Positions 53,294-63,958 of a stretch of DNA of 64,000 bases are shown here, one piece after another. Where the stretch lies: contig OZ176050.1 of the NCBI GenBank assembly GCA_964247055.1, positions 6,510,001 to 6,574,000 of the forward strand, read 5' to 3'. Position 1 is the stretch's first letter. The number at the start of each line of letters is the position of its first letter. A program made the translations under genes and the position numbers. This stretch comes from Paragordius varius. Taxonomy: Eukaryota; Nematomorpha. The notes under the pieces were generated by a model, which saw only the letters and a list, made by a program, of their open reading frames with translations, did not search any database and was not told where the DNA came from.

Positions 53294-55880
53294 TTGAAAT
53301 CCTTGGAAAATGATTTTTTATTATAATTATATCTTCTGTAAAGGCATGTGGGATACAGCATTTCTAATACCCTTCGTATTGCTAATAGAGTCTAAATACT
53401 AAATATATGGTTTCATCATAAAGGGTAGGATGAAGTAATATTTATATGGTAATCTGAGGCGATTTTCCACTAATGATTTTACAGATCATTAGAAACTGGC
53501 CTTTGCCGTTAGCGCAGGAGATGGCAGTAGGACGTTGTTGCCCGGATACATGGTTTTAATATTAAAAGTACTCATCCGTTGGAATTTCAATAATTTTTAT
53601 CAATAGATGACAATTATAGATACGTTTATGCTGAATTGAGTAAACGACCATAATTTTATATTATGCTAAATATTTTCAAAAATGTTCAATTACATAAGTT
53701 ATAGTTATAAAGGCTTTAGAGCATATGGCTCCTACAATATGCTGCTGATTTGCACATTTATCCATGTTGGGAAGCCAAGTGTTAAACTTTTAATATTAAA
53801 TTTATTATATTTGCAAAAACTCAGAAAATATACAGTAAATATCGCAAAACATTTTTTTAGACTTCTATAAAATCTATCATCAACATACGACATTTCAAGA
53901 GTCTACGCAAAAATGATCAGACTTATCATTTTTAATAAAAAATGTATTTATATAAAAAAAATTTTCCAAAAAACTTTAATTTTAAAATTTATACGGTGAT
54001 ATTATGAAATGAATATTGATTTACCACCATTTAATATATTGTGCATTTATAGTGTGAACCCCCCGGTTGTGGAAAAAAATAAGGTTATTATCTAAATCAT
54101 GACGCTATTTAAATTAAATACTACCTAATTTTTTTATTATATTCTACGGATATTTTAATTTTTGGGTCATAAGGGTTTCATAATCCCCATAAACTAAGTG
54201 TATAAACAGGTTTGTTCAACTTTCAACTATAATTTAAAAATTAAGGCCTTAATTAAAAATCAGAAAAGCGCATGATGACCGTTTATAACCGCTGTTTTCT
54301 TTTATGAGGGTCGGTTATTGCAAGGAATATTCTATTTCTTCTAATGAATAATTTTCAAGCTATAGCTAGTTTTTTTTGTTACATTTACGTAAAACAATTT
54401 TCAAATTGTATAATTACAATGCAATATGCAAAAAAATTTTAATTATATAATCCAAATGTAAGCACACGATTCTTGACATTGAAAAATGTTAACGCATCAT
54501 AATTAGAATAAACGATTGCTGGATCCGCGCACTTATGACAAACATTTCATGATATTCGCCTAAATTATATTTTCTGTTTTTTATTTCGCACTTACATATT
54601 TTATGGTATTTTCGTGTAAATGCGTTGAAGTTTTCTAAATAAATATGCCAAGTTCCAATACCAATAATTTTGTAAACAGTAAAAGATGCTGATATCCAGT
54701 AAGTTAACAGTATAATTATCCTATATCTAACTACACTGAAATTGTAACTTCATAAAATTAGTATTAGGTGGAGTGGAAACAAATAAACTGCTTAACTTTT
54801 ATTTAGAAAAATTTTTTATTATATATGATTATAAACTTTATTTTCCTAACTTAAGCAGGTTACTCATAAAATATCAATTAGTATGGTTTGTAAATTTCTT
54901 AAAGGATATTTAATTTTCATGTTTAATAACATTATTTATATGAGGTTTTGGTGACTACAAGTTAATCCCAAATGTTGTCATCATATATAGTTTCTGTATC
55001 TAACGATAAATGTACCTTTACATCTATTTCCCTAAAACTAAGTTACCCAGTTCTACATAAAAAATATAAACTCAATTGCCCATGTTATTAAATTTGGGTA
55101 GGAAAAATTTCTACATTCATCTGAATTTTAACGATTGGCAAAAGCAATGATTTTAGAAAAGTATAAAAATAAATTAAGTTGTCCCGGATCTAGATTTTAT
55201 TTTTTGACAAGGCTTCCAAAATCAGCAATAAAACTTTATAATGGCTATTCGTTAAAACACATTTTACCCCTTATATAATTTTATATTGGGGGGTTAAAAG
55301 ATTTAACCTTTAATGTTTTTGGTTGGTTTGAGTTTAAATATTTTTCCAAAATAATTTTGATTCCGATATGGAAACAATTTCGGTTCCTTAATTTACAGGA
55401 ATTTTGATAATTTAATACATATGAACGTATAGCCAAAAAAATCGAATGGGCAAAAAAATTTCATCGTGTGCCATTTTCGATAAAAATAACTAAAATATAG
55501 TTTTTATTAAATAACGTAAATATATACAGACTTTTTCAACCGCAAAACCAAAAATAGTAATGAAATCCCTAGAAACAAAGTTGACCTATGATAAAAATTC
55601 TAACGAAATATGATTTGGTTATGTAATTCTGATGCTGTATTTTATTCTTTTGTAGTAAAAATTAAAACATTTGACAACAACAATTGTTTGATTAACGGGA
55701 TTTTTGTGTTAACGACCATTATTAATGTAGGGTTAACGCAAGTCGCTTATGATTATACAGTCGCAGAAAAAAGATAATCGCCAATCGCAAAATTTTGGCG
55801 ATGGATATAGCCACACCCATCTATGCATCATGTTATTACTAAACTACTTCAGAGTTTTTAGTATAAAAATTATATTTTTC
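53294..55880. other. Gene-free stretch after NSD
   Basis: I see no exon I can defend. A short segment (53503-53535) shares the pattern TGGCCTTTGCCGTTAGCGCA with 16662-16695 in SMC3 intron 14 (TGGTCTCTGCTGTTAGTGCA), perhaps an old shared repeat. The rest is AT-rich without visible structure. Confidence 0.4.
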
Positions 55881-55881
55881 A

Positions 55882-57185
55882 TGCAATAACCAAATGCAAC
55901 ATTTTTTCAACAAACGCAACATTTTTTCAAGCAAACGCAACATTTTTTCAAGCAAAAGCAACATTATTTTAAGCAGAGACATTTTTCATCCAAACGCAAC
56001 ATTATTTCAACCAAAGACAACATTTTTTTCAAGCTAAAATAACAATTTTTTTAAAATTAAAAGTTTTTTATATGTATTTATTTAATTTTAAGTTAATATA
56101 ATAAAGTTTTAGCGATGAATAATGATTTTTATTGTTTTATATCAATATTTAATGGTAAATTGATTAGTTTTCATATATTTTAATTTTGCCATTAAATTGC
56201 ATTATTTATTTATGTTAATTATTTTTTTCTTCAACTTTAGTTACCCTTAATCAATCTATACAATTTGCGCTTCTGTATTAAAGTTATCCTTTACTTGAAG
56301 TTCCTTATATTTTTTGCAGTTTGCACACAACCGTTATTTTTGTATGTTATCTATTTTTAAAATTTAAACAAATATCTTTATTTATCAGTATTTTTTGAAT
56401 CAAAATTAATATTTTCATAACAACTTTATTTGTTTCGAACTAATCTTGAATTTAACAATATTATAAACTTAATGATGTTTTAAACTAAATATTACGTCAA
56501 TAAGCCACAAAACCTAGATATTTTTAATATTGTTAAATTTTTTATAAAAAATAATAAGGACATACGGTTCTTATTAAAGAAATAGTATTTAGAAAGTTAG
56601 GTTAAGGAAAAAATATAGATTTAAAATGGATGAATATTCTATTGCCTTATTAATAAAAGTTAAAATCAAAATTAAAATATTGAGGGTCAACTTGAAGTGT
56701 TCTAGGACCAACTTTAAATTTCAAGGACACTCGAAGTGCAAATGGTTATATTGATTAGGTGAAACTGTTGTAAAAGAAAAAAATAATATAAATAATGCAA
56801 TTTATGAACATAATTAAAATGTTTTAATATACTATTGATAAAACAATAAAAATCATAATTTTACGCTAGAATTAGATTACATTAACTTAAAATTTAATAT
56901 GTCATAAAATAAAAAAAATCCTTTTAATTGTAAAAAAAATTGTTGTTTTTGCTTGAAAAAATGTTGTCTTTGGTTGAAAAAATGTTGCGTTTGGATGGAA
57001 AAATGTTGTCTTTGGTTAAAAAATGTTGCGTTTGCTTGGAAAATGTTGGGTTAAAAAAAATGTTGACTTTGCTTGAAAAAATGTTGCGTTTGCTTGAAAA
57101 CCGTTGTCTTTGCTTGAAAAAATATTGCGTTTGGTCGAAAAACTGTTATTTGGTAAAAATAATGTTTTTGCATGAAAATGGTATA
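55882..57185. mobile_element. Foldback element with arms of 21-bp modules (second family)
   Basis: The left arm (55890-56040) is about six to seven modules of the form AACATTTTTTCAAGCAAACGC. The right arm (56938-57180) is about ten modules of the inverse (GCGTTTGCTTGAAAAAATGTT). The outer ends share TTTTTCATGCAA and its inverse. The ~900-bp AT-rich centre has no ORF. The open frame over the right arm (56940-57209) only reflects the repeat. Confidence 0.7.
56686..56752. repeat. Diverged right end of a 21-bp-module MITE inside the foldback element
   Basis: GAGGGTCAACTTGAAGTG, then GGACCAACTTTAAATTTC and ACTCGAAGTGCAAATGGT echo the right arm of the MITE copies (GAGGGTGAATTTGAATTG... CTGTAAATGGTATA) with many changes. 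I could not find a left end. Confidence 0.35.
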
Positions 57186-57387
57186 TTAGATAAAAAACTT
57201 AACTATTGAGTTTTTTGGGGAATAAGAGTCATTTTTGTCTAGCAGTTAAAATATACATTACTGCTCTTCATTCTGATTTTATACGATTTTTTTAAACATG
57301 TTCATATAACTTAAAAATTTATTTATATTAATTTATTGTGTTTATATAGTTTGTGTGACGCTTGATCTGGTACTAATTTTATTAAAG

Positions 57388-57648
57388 TATGAGTAAAAAA
57401 TGGCAAATATATATTGGCAGATAATATTTACAGTAAAGAACATTCTTATTGGGTAAAAAGACTGTTTGATGCAAGTATTTTTTCTTGATTTATGGCTTAT
57501 TACTGTAATGCTATCTGGATATGCAACATAAGATCTTAAAAATATTAATTTCATATTTTTAAGGCGTTACTTACATCTAGAATATACACAGGAAACCGTA
57601 TAATGAACGTATTGAACGAATTGTATATGGAGAACAAAGACTTATGAA
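57388..57648 (+). CDS. Two doubtful exons of an unidentified plus-strand gene
   Basis: From about 57388 one frame reads KNGKYILADNIYSKEH and SYWVKRLFDA up to a GT donor at 57479. After a TTTTTAAG acceptor a second open piece reads ALLTSRIYTGNRIMNVLNEL and ends at a TGA near 57648. The residue mix looks more like protein than AT-rich noise, but the two pieces do not join in one frame and no family is recognised. No other exons are seen upstream, so this may be chance. Confidence 0.2.
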
Positions 57649-57754
57649 TAAGCACTAAGCGGCAAAATATTTTCCTATTATTCTTAGTCAGAGTTATTCG
57701 TATTGAAAAATATATCAAAATGTATTTATACTTCAATTTTTGGTGTACATTAGA

Positions 57755-58545
57755 TTAAATTATATCATTTAATGATATTTCGTTATTATCAATATTGGAA
57801 CTTGATGATGAAAATGAATTATCAGACTCGTGTTCAGAATATTTTGGAGACAAAGAATTTATATTCATTTTATCCATATCATTTAAAAATAATTGATTTG
57901 TAGGCAAAATATGGTTATACGGTTCATTTTGATATAAATTTTTATTATCTAAATATAAATTTAGGTACCATAAAGTTTTTCAGGCATTTCCTTTGTATCT
58001 AAATAATGTAAAAAACTGTGGCGCATTTCAGCGTCCTGTGGAAATGGGCGATCTAAATCCCCAATTTGCCAACGGTTTGGGGCTGATATTGAATTAAAAG
58101 CACTTATGTAATGAGCATATTTTATATATGCTTGTGGTTCAAATTTTTTGGTTTCACACCTGTAATAAAATTATAATTTACCTTTCAATTAATTTTAATT
58201 TATTTTCGGCTTTATAAATATTTGATGAAAGAAGATCTTCGGATTTTTTAATAATATCAACATATTGAGTGACAAATTTATCCATTTCACTTTTTTCCTT
58301 CAATAATAATTGATATTTATCCTGTATAAATGATAGTTTATTACATATAATGCCAGATACTCGGATAAGTCGCTTTGTATGAAATTATTAATTTTGCTTT
58401 CTAGAGTAGTAATGTTTTTAATAAAGTGTAACAGCTCATCATTGGGTCCCTTCTCCAATAAGTCTGTTAAAAAATGCTGAAGATTGATTTCCAGATTTTT
58501 TAAATTGGAATGCAAAATATCTTTGATAGTTGACTTTTCCATCAT
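57755..58545 (-). CDS. MED4: Mediator complex subunit 4, 4 exons
   Basis: MED4 belongs to the middle module of Mediator, bridging activators and RNA polymerase II in the nucleus. Exons 58545-58345, 58321-58182, 58159-57969 and 57948-57755 give 726 nt, 241 aa, ending in TAA. Residues 1-130 form a predicted coiled coil (MMEKSTIKDILHSNLKNLEI.., then LLKEKSEMDKFVTQYVDII). The diagnostic block is IKYAHYISAFNSISAPNRW followed by DLDRPFPQDAEMRHSFL, matching IKYAHRISxxNxVxAPxxW...RPYPTDxEMR of MED4. The Ser/Asp/Asn-rich tail (SFSSSSSNIDNNEISLNDII) matches the acidic Ser-rich end of relatives. All three introns are ultrashort (23, 22, 20 nt). It is shorter than human MED4 (270 aa). Two adjacent ATGs (MM) begin it. 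Confidence 0.92.
57949..57968 (-). other. Ultrashort intron, 20 nt (MED4 intron 3)
   Basis: The whole intron is GTACCTAAATTTATATTTAG, splitting an Asp codon (EKLY|D|NKNLYQNEPY), phase 1. Read through, it gives an in-frame TAA at once. It is the shortest intron in the window. Confidence 0.9.
58160..58181 (-). other. Ultrashort intron, 22 nt (MED4 intron 2)
   Basis: It lies between KLKLIER and CETKKFEP, phase 2, GTAAAT...ATTACAG. Retention shifts the frame. Confidence 0.92.
58322..58344 (-). other. Ultrashort intron, 23 nt (MED4 intron 1)
   Basis: It lies between SEYLALY and DKYQLLLKEK, phase 0, GTAATA...TATACAG. Confidence 0.9.
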
Positions 58546-58591
58546 ATGAAAGCACTTTTTTACAAAAGCCAGATCCTCCTTTCACGTTGAC
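58546..58591. promoter_or_regulatory. 46-bp divergent interval between MED4 and eEF1B start codons
   Basis: Only 46 bp separate the two start codons. Toward eEF1B a CTTTTTTACAAAAGCCAG stretch looks like a pyrimidine run plus AG, 19-24 bp before the ATG. No TATA box or other promoter motif is visible. Confidence 0.5.
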
Positions 58592-60382
58592 ATGACCATT
58601 GATTTTACTAACTTGGATACGTTGAAAAGTTTGGATGCATATTTAGCCGATAAATCTTATATTGAAGGGTATATAGATTGTTTAAAATATAGATATAAAA
58701 TATCCCCTGCTGATGCCACAATATTAAAAAAAATAGAACATGCACAAAATAAAGATACAATGCCTCATTTACATAGGTGGCACAAGCATATCTCATATCT
58801 GATAAAAGAAAATCCAAATATACCGTCAAATTTGGATTTAGAAAAGTTTCAAACCATATTCGCTTCGAAACCTATTGCAAACGGTGAAGAAGATGACGAT
58901 CTTTTTGCCAGCGATGATGTTAGCATATAAATTTTTGTATTTCTGCATTATTTTCATTTAGGTTTTTGTTTTGTTTGCTTATTATTATTTTTTTAAATTG
59001 ACTTGAAGTATAAATGCCTATGTTTTTTATTTTTAACATTTTTAGGAAGAAGATGCTGAATACGAAAAAGTCAAACAGGAACGTTTAGCAATGTATGCCG
59101 CCAAAAAATCCAAAAGTTTAATTATATTTTATCTTATATACAGTTTATATTATTCAAAAAACAAAACAAGTTCTTATTCATCCATTAAATATATAATATA
59201 ATTATTTTATTGATTAAAATCAATTTATCATTTGCTCTCTGAGTAATTTAATTAATTAGCATTAATAAATTAATGCAGTTAAAATACTCAAATATTTGAA
59301 ATAGGAAACGATTCATCATATATTGCACTAAAAGGTGTTTTTATCATTAAAAGTTGGTATTATTAGCATTAATTTTGTGGTTGGTAATTATAAAATTTTA
59401 ACATTAATTTTATTTTTTAGAGGAGGCTATTATTGCCAAATCATCCATAGTGCTTGATGTTAAGCCTTGGGACACTGAAACCGACATGAAAAAAATGGAG
59501 GAATGTGTCAGATCTATTCACGCTGATGGTTTGGTTTGGGGAGCTGGTATGCTTCAATTGCTAATATTTTGATAGTATAATATAAGGTTTAAACATAAAA
59601 AGTATGAGACGACATTTTATTATGAAACAAAGCGTAGATATTCTTAATTTTTCATTAGAATTAACGGTTTTTTAAAACTAAAAAGAATGTATTGCCAATT
59701 TATATTAGCAAAAATCTAGATTTAATTTATATTGTTTTTTTTAAAAAAAAAACAATGTATTTTTGTCTAGTTTCGTTTTGTTATTACAAATTCTTTTAAA
59801 TCTATTTAAATCAAAAACATGAAGAGTAAAACTAAATTTGTCCCTCGTTTTTAATATAACCTATATGGCTCTACGGTTGTGAAATTTAAAATTGAGTATG
59901 TTATCAATTTACACTTATCCCTTATTTTAATTTCTAATGAATGTTCTAAAAAATTTTATGGAAAATTCTAAGTAAAAAACATTAACCTTTTACTCATTAT
60001 GTTTTATCTTTATTAATTAAATTTTTTCTCTATATTACAAATTTTAATTTATTGCAGCTAAGCTTGTACCATTAGCTTATGGGATCAAAAAATTACAAAT
60101 AAATTGCGTTGTGGAAGACGATAAAGTAATAAGCTATAACTAAACATATTCTATTTTTTTATATAATGATGAAAAGCACTGGGCACTGATTGCTTATATG
60201 ATTATAATTGTTCCAATTTCTGACTATTACATTTTTTATTCATTTATTTTTGATTTTTTTATATTATTTTGTTAATATTTTAATATGATGCATAGATTGG
60301 AACTGATTACCTGGAGGAGAAAATAACAGAATTCGAAGATCTTATTCAATCTGTGGATGTTGCAGCTTTTAACAAAATATAG
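58592..60382 (+). CDS. EEF1B2: Elongation factor eEF1B beta (GDP/GTP exchange factor), 6 exons
   Basis: It recharges eEF1A with GTP during translation elongation in the cytosol. Exons 58592-58668, 58693-58918, 59046-59115, 59421-59546, 60058-60125, 60296-60382; 654 nt, 217 aa (human beta 225). The N-terminal GST-like part has [11 protein letters not shown] and [14 protein letters not shown]. The acidic centre has [12 protein letters not shown], which carries the usual casein kinase II context. The C-terminal exchange domain reads [57 protein letters not shown], and ends [10 protein letters not shown], the invariant family ending. The first intron is 24 nt, the others 127, 305, 511 and 170 nt. 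It is convergent with an unknown minus-strand exon at 60687-60550. Confidence 0.95.
58669..58692 (+). other. Ultrashort intron, 24 nt (eEF1B intron 1), open if retained
   Basis: GTATATAGATTGTTTAAAAT ATAG, phase 2, between SYIEG and YKISPADA. Its length is a multiple of three and it holds no in-frame stop; retention would insert eight residues (YIDCLKYR). Removing it gives the family sequence SYIEGY. Confidence 0.88.
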
Positions 60383-60482
60383 GATAACTGATTGATTGGC
60401 CATATATATATATATATACATACTTAATGAGCTTTTTTATATACGATTTTGGTTTAATTATTAATTATATTATGGTAAAAAT

Positions 60483-60488
60483 AATAAA
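60483..60488 (+). terminator. Possible poly(A) signal of eEF1B
   Basis: AATAAA 100 nt after the eEF1B stop codon. Confidence 0.35.
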
Positions 60489-60549
60489 TATGATTTATTA
60501 AATATGCTGTATATATCGCTGAGTATTTTGTCGTTTATGTGAAAAATAA

Positions 60550-60687
60550 TTAAAAGGAGTATAATTTAGTGGCTAAATCGATTGCTTCTGAAAACCCTTC
60601 GAATCGTTCTTCCCCATTTACATTTGGCGGTAACATTTGAGTATAGTATGCATTGGCACTGTTTTCATTCGGTTCCAAGTTCGTTTT
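60550..60687 (-). CDS. Last exon of an unidentified minus-strand gene
   Basis: After a TATAG acceptor the minus strand has 46 codons ending in TAA: KTNLEPNENSANAYYTQMLP, then NVNGEERFEGFSEAIDLATK and LYSF. The composition is protein-like, the frame is open from acceptor to stop, and the 138-nt length suits a terminal exon. I do not recognise the family. The upstream exons would lie beyond the LINE at 60.8-63.7 kb, which would then sit in an intron; a possible exon is at 64000-63959. It ends 168 bp from the eEF1B stop in convergent orientation. Confidence 0.5.
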   Translation of the reverse strand, partial: KTNLEPNENSANAYYTQMLPPNVNGEERFEGFSEAIDLATKLYSF

Positions 60688-60794
60688 CTATACATACATA
60701 AATAAATGGATTATTTATATATACCAATATTATTCGTGAAGAATAAGTATCGAAAATTCTAATTTTCATAGGGAACATATTTTCAGTACAATGC

Positions 60795-63710
60795 ATAGGT
60801 AGATAGATGGCTGTTGTCAAGGTATCCCTTGGCATGTCACGGGGATTAGGCGTTTGATCATTGAATTAAAATTTTTGTTTAACCAATCCCCGGCTTTTAT
60901 GTTTTTGGCTTGTAGGTCTTGGGTAACGTTATTGTCCCATGTTATTGCTGGACGATCAACTGTGTTTTGTTTGTTTGGCTTATTTGTTATATTTTTGTCC
61001 AATTATTGTTATCTAATCTTTAAATGTGACCGTAGTGGCCGAGTATACAGATCTGGATATATTTTAAGATTGGTAGGATTTGTTTATCATGAGAGACTGT
61101 TCGCTCAAATATATTTATTATTCATTGTTCCATATTATCCAGCTTTTTTTCGTGTGTTTTACTTATTTGTCCATGTTTCGCAGGAATGTGTTATAATAGG
61201 CTAACGCCAATATCAGGTATATATAGTTTTTGAAGATATATGTCGATAAATATGTGCTTATATTGGTTGTATCTACCCCAACCAATTCTTATACGAAATT
61301 GATGGCTTCTAATGAACTTCTTTGAGCTAAAATAGTATCACCAAGGTAGGTAAACTTTTACTTTTTCGATGACACTGTCATCTATTCTAAGGGATTTAGC
61401 TTCTATGGGTGGAATATATTGTTTGGATAGAGTACATGGGGGGCATATGTAATTATTATTATTTTTTAAAGTTCCATTTAATCCTGAGCATGGTTTATGT
61501 AACCAATAATGACATTTGGTACATTGGAAAGAGTTGAGTCCCACATTTTTTAAGCATGCGCGGCATGGGTATTTGATTCTCTCAGTGTTTTTGTCACCTA
61601 TTATCATAACCTTAGTTTTATAAATGTTGATTGTGAGACCATGACGTTCGAGACAATCTTTTCAACGTTTGAACTTTTGACTGAGTTCGTTTAGATTTTC
61701 TGACGTTAACAATAGATCATCAGCGTAGAAGCTCCAAAGGAAGGCCCGTACGGATCTCATCACTGACGGTCTATTATTATTATCATGAAAGGGCGCTGAC
61801 AGAACCTTGGTGTAGTCCTGCTGTGATGTAAAATGGAGTTTTGGACCCAAAATGTGTGTTAACAAGTTTTACTGTTGTCATATAATAACTTAATTGCATC
61901 TATGATCCATTTGTATACTCCTTTTTTTAAAAAAAACCAGAAAATAAGCGTTTGAGGGATTTTATCGAACGCTTTCTCGACCTCAATAAATAGATGGTAT
62001 AGTTGGCGTCCTTTAGAAAGGTAGTTTGGAGGCGCTTTAATATAAATATGGGATCAGTTGTGCTGCAGCCTTGACGGAAGGCACACTGCATGTTATTAAT
62101 ATTAACTATATCTCTTATTTTCTGAGCTAAGATTGATTCACAAACTTTCATAGTATGTTCCAGAAGTTTAATTGGGCGATATTATGTAGTTTTTTCATTG
62201 GATTAGTAATACTGTTTTGCTAATAGGATGGAGTCTTATTATCAATTAATATTTTGTTGAAAAGGGTTGTTAAAATGGGGCTAGGTTTATATAATAAGTC
62301 AGCTGAGAGTTCGGACGGTCCTGCCGCTTTATTGTTTAACATTTTTTTAATGCGTTGCCTATGTCGAGATATCGTTGATTAGTGGTGTGGGGCCAATGTT
62401 AAAAAGCAATTTTGGCAGTTCGTCGACGTTTGTTTTAAAACTCCCTTCAAATATTCAAACCAAGTTCGTTTCACGTCGTCAGGTGTGGTCATAGTTTTAC
62501 AGTCTTTATCATTAATATATTTATTGGTTGGTATATCTTGCTTATTTTGTATTCTATTTTACTTTATAAATATTCTCAAATTAGATGTATCTTTAATTTC
62601 ATCAGCTATTTTGCTCCTCTTGTTCATTTGGACTAACATATTTTTCATATTCCAAATAAGGTAACTTATCTTTATCGAAACTGATTTTTTCCATTTTTAA
62701 ATTAATTCCAATTTTTTCTATGGAAATTTAATTTCATTAGGCCACCACCATTTCTTTTGTGGCCTACTGCCATATTTTTTTCTGCCGCAAACTTAAAATG
62801 CAGTCTGCCCCATTTTTTAAATGGGTCCATATTTTTTCAACACTCATATTTTCATCTATAGCTATATTGGCTGTCTCATTTTGAGAGAGGTTTACCTGAT
62901 TTGGAGAGAGAATTACTATTTATTTTTAAGACTTTATTTCATAATTACTATTTTTATGTAGTTCTGCTACTATCAAAGAACGTTGTGGTTCACATGCATA
63001 AGTCTTTTTTATATTCCTTATACACGGTGCTTTTGGTAGATTAGGACGTAATTAATCATTGATTCATTTTCATTGCTACGATAGGTGATTAACGCCTTAT
63101 TTTGTTTTGTAAAGAAAGTGTTAGCTACAACTAATTTTAAGAAATTGCGGAAATCAAGTATTGCCTCTCCTTCAGCATCTCTAACGCCAAAACCATAATT
63201 ACCATGAACATTCTCATAATCTTCGTTTTCTGCTCCAAGTCCATTTAAATCGCCACCAATTATAATATCATCTGTTGTCCTGTTGCATATATTGAATAAA
63301 TGCTCCAAAAAGCAGTTTTGTCAGATTGAGTTCTACCTTTCTGTGGAGCGTATGCTGATATTACGTTAAATATCTGTTTACTGATGGCTAGCCTAAGTTG
63401 TAATAATCTGTTTGAATGTCTGGTTATAGATACTATATTTTTTGCTAGTTCTACTTTCAAAGTGATAGCGACCCCTTGACTTGTTTATCCCCTTGATGAA
63501 ATAATATATACCTCTCAATGACTACGTTTCGTCCATATTTGATTCGTGTCTCTTGAAGGTAACAAATTTCTATGTTTTTGTTTGTGAGCTTGGGGATGAT
63601 AAATGGGGTTTTTCCTTTAAGAGATCCTATATTGTAAGTGGCAAACTTAAATTTTAACTGGATATTTTTATTTCTAATGTGTGATGGAAACGTATTCATG
63701 GTGGTTTGTT
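60795..63710 (-). mobile_element. LINE (RTE/CFDP2-like) with internal zinc finger, decayed
   Basis: On the minus strand: endonuclease LKFKFATYNIGSLKGKTP and IEICYLQETRIKYGRN (63650-63540), SAYAPQKGRTQSDK (near 63340), IIIGGDLNGLGAENEDYENV (near 63260); reverse transcriptase MQCAFRQGCSTTDPIFILKR (near 62070) and FYADDLLL (near 61720, catalytic YADD); a Cys/His finger CRACLKNVGLNSFQCTKCHY..HKPCSG (61580-61480); and a C-terminal RPAITWDNNVTQDLQAKN (near 60950). It ends in GATAGATGG-type simple repeats near 60800. Several frameshifts make it inactive. I did not find the target duplication, so the ends are approximate. Confidence 0.8.
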
Positions 63711-63958
63711 TAAAGATGTATGTTCATAATAACACTTGGGTGCTAGTAATGCGCTGATTTTGTATAGTCATATTACCATTAATATTAAAGTTAATAAAAT
63801 AAAATGGATAAATTATGTATATAAATATATAATTTTTTCAACGTTTGTAAATATAGTAATAAAATAGAGAAAATGTTAAAAAATTTGTTGTAGTATAGAT
63901 AAAGATTTGGTTGCATGCATCATATATTATTATTAAGCAAATGTTTTAATATATCAAC
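63711..63958. other. No gene seen
   Basis: AT-rich sequence between the LINE and a possible exon at the window edge. Nothing recognisable. Confidence 0.4.

Noticed and set aside
56940-57209. 89-codon open frame rich in LLEKMLSL-type repeats as a protein
   Set aside because: It is the translation of the 21-bp module run of a foldback element, with mirror copies 900 bp away.
57755-60382. Ciliate or nucleomorph origin because of the ultrashort introns
   Set aside because: TAA, TAG and TGA all act as stops, and NSD with two PWWPs plus PHDs, MED4, hAT and RTE elements fit an animal; later introns are long.
61338-61607. Open frame with a PHD-like Cys/His finger as a host gene
   Set aside because: It lies between the reverse transcriptase and C-terminal blocks of a LINE on the same strand, and this finger is part of that LINE family.
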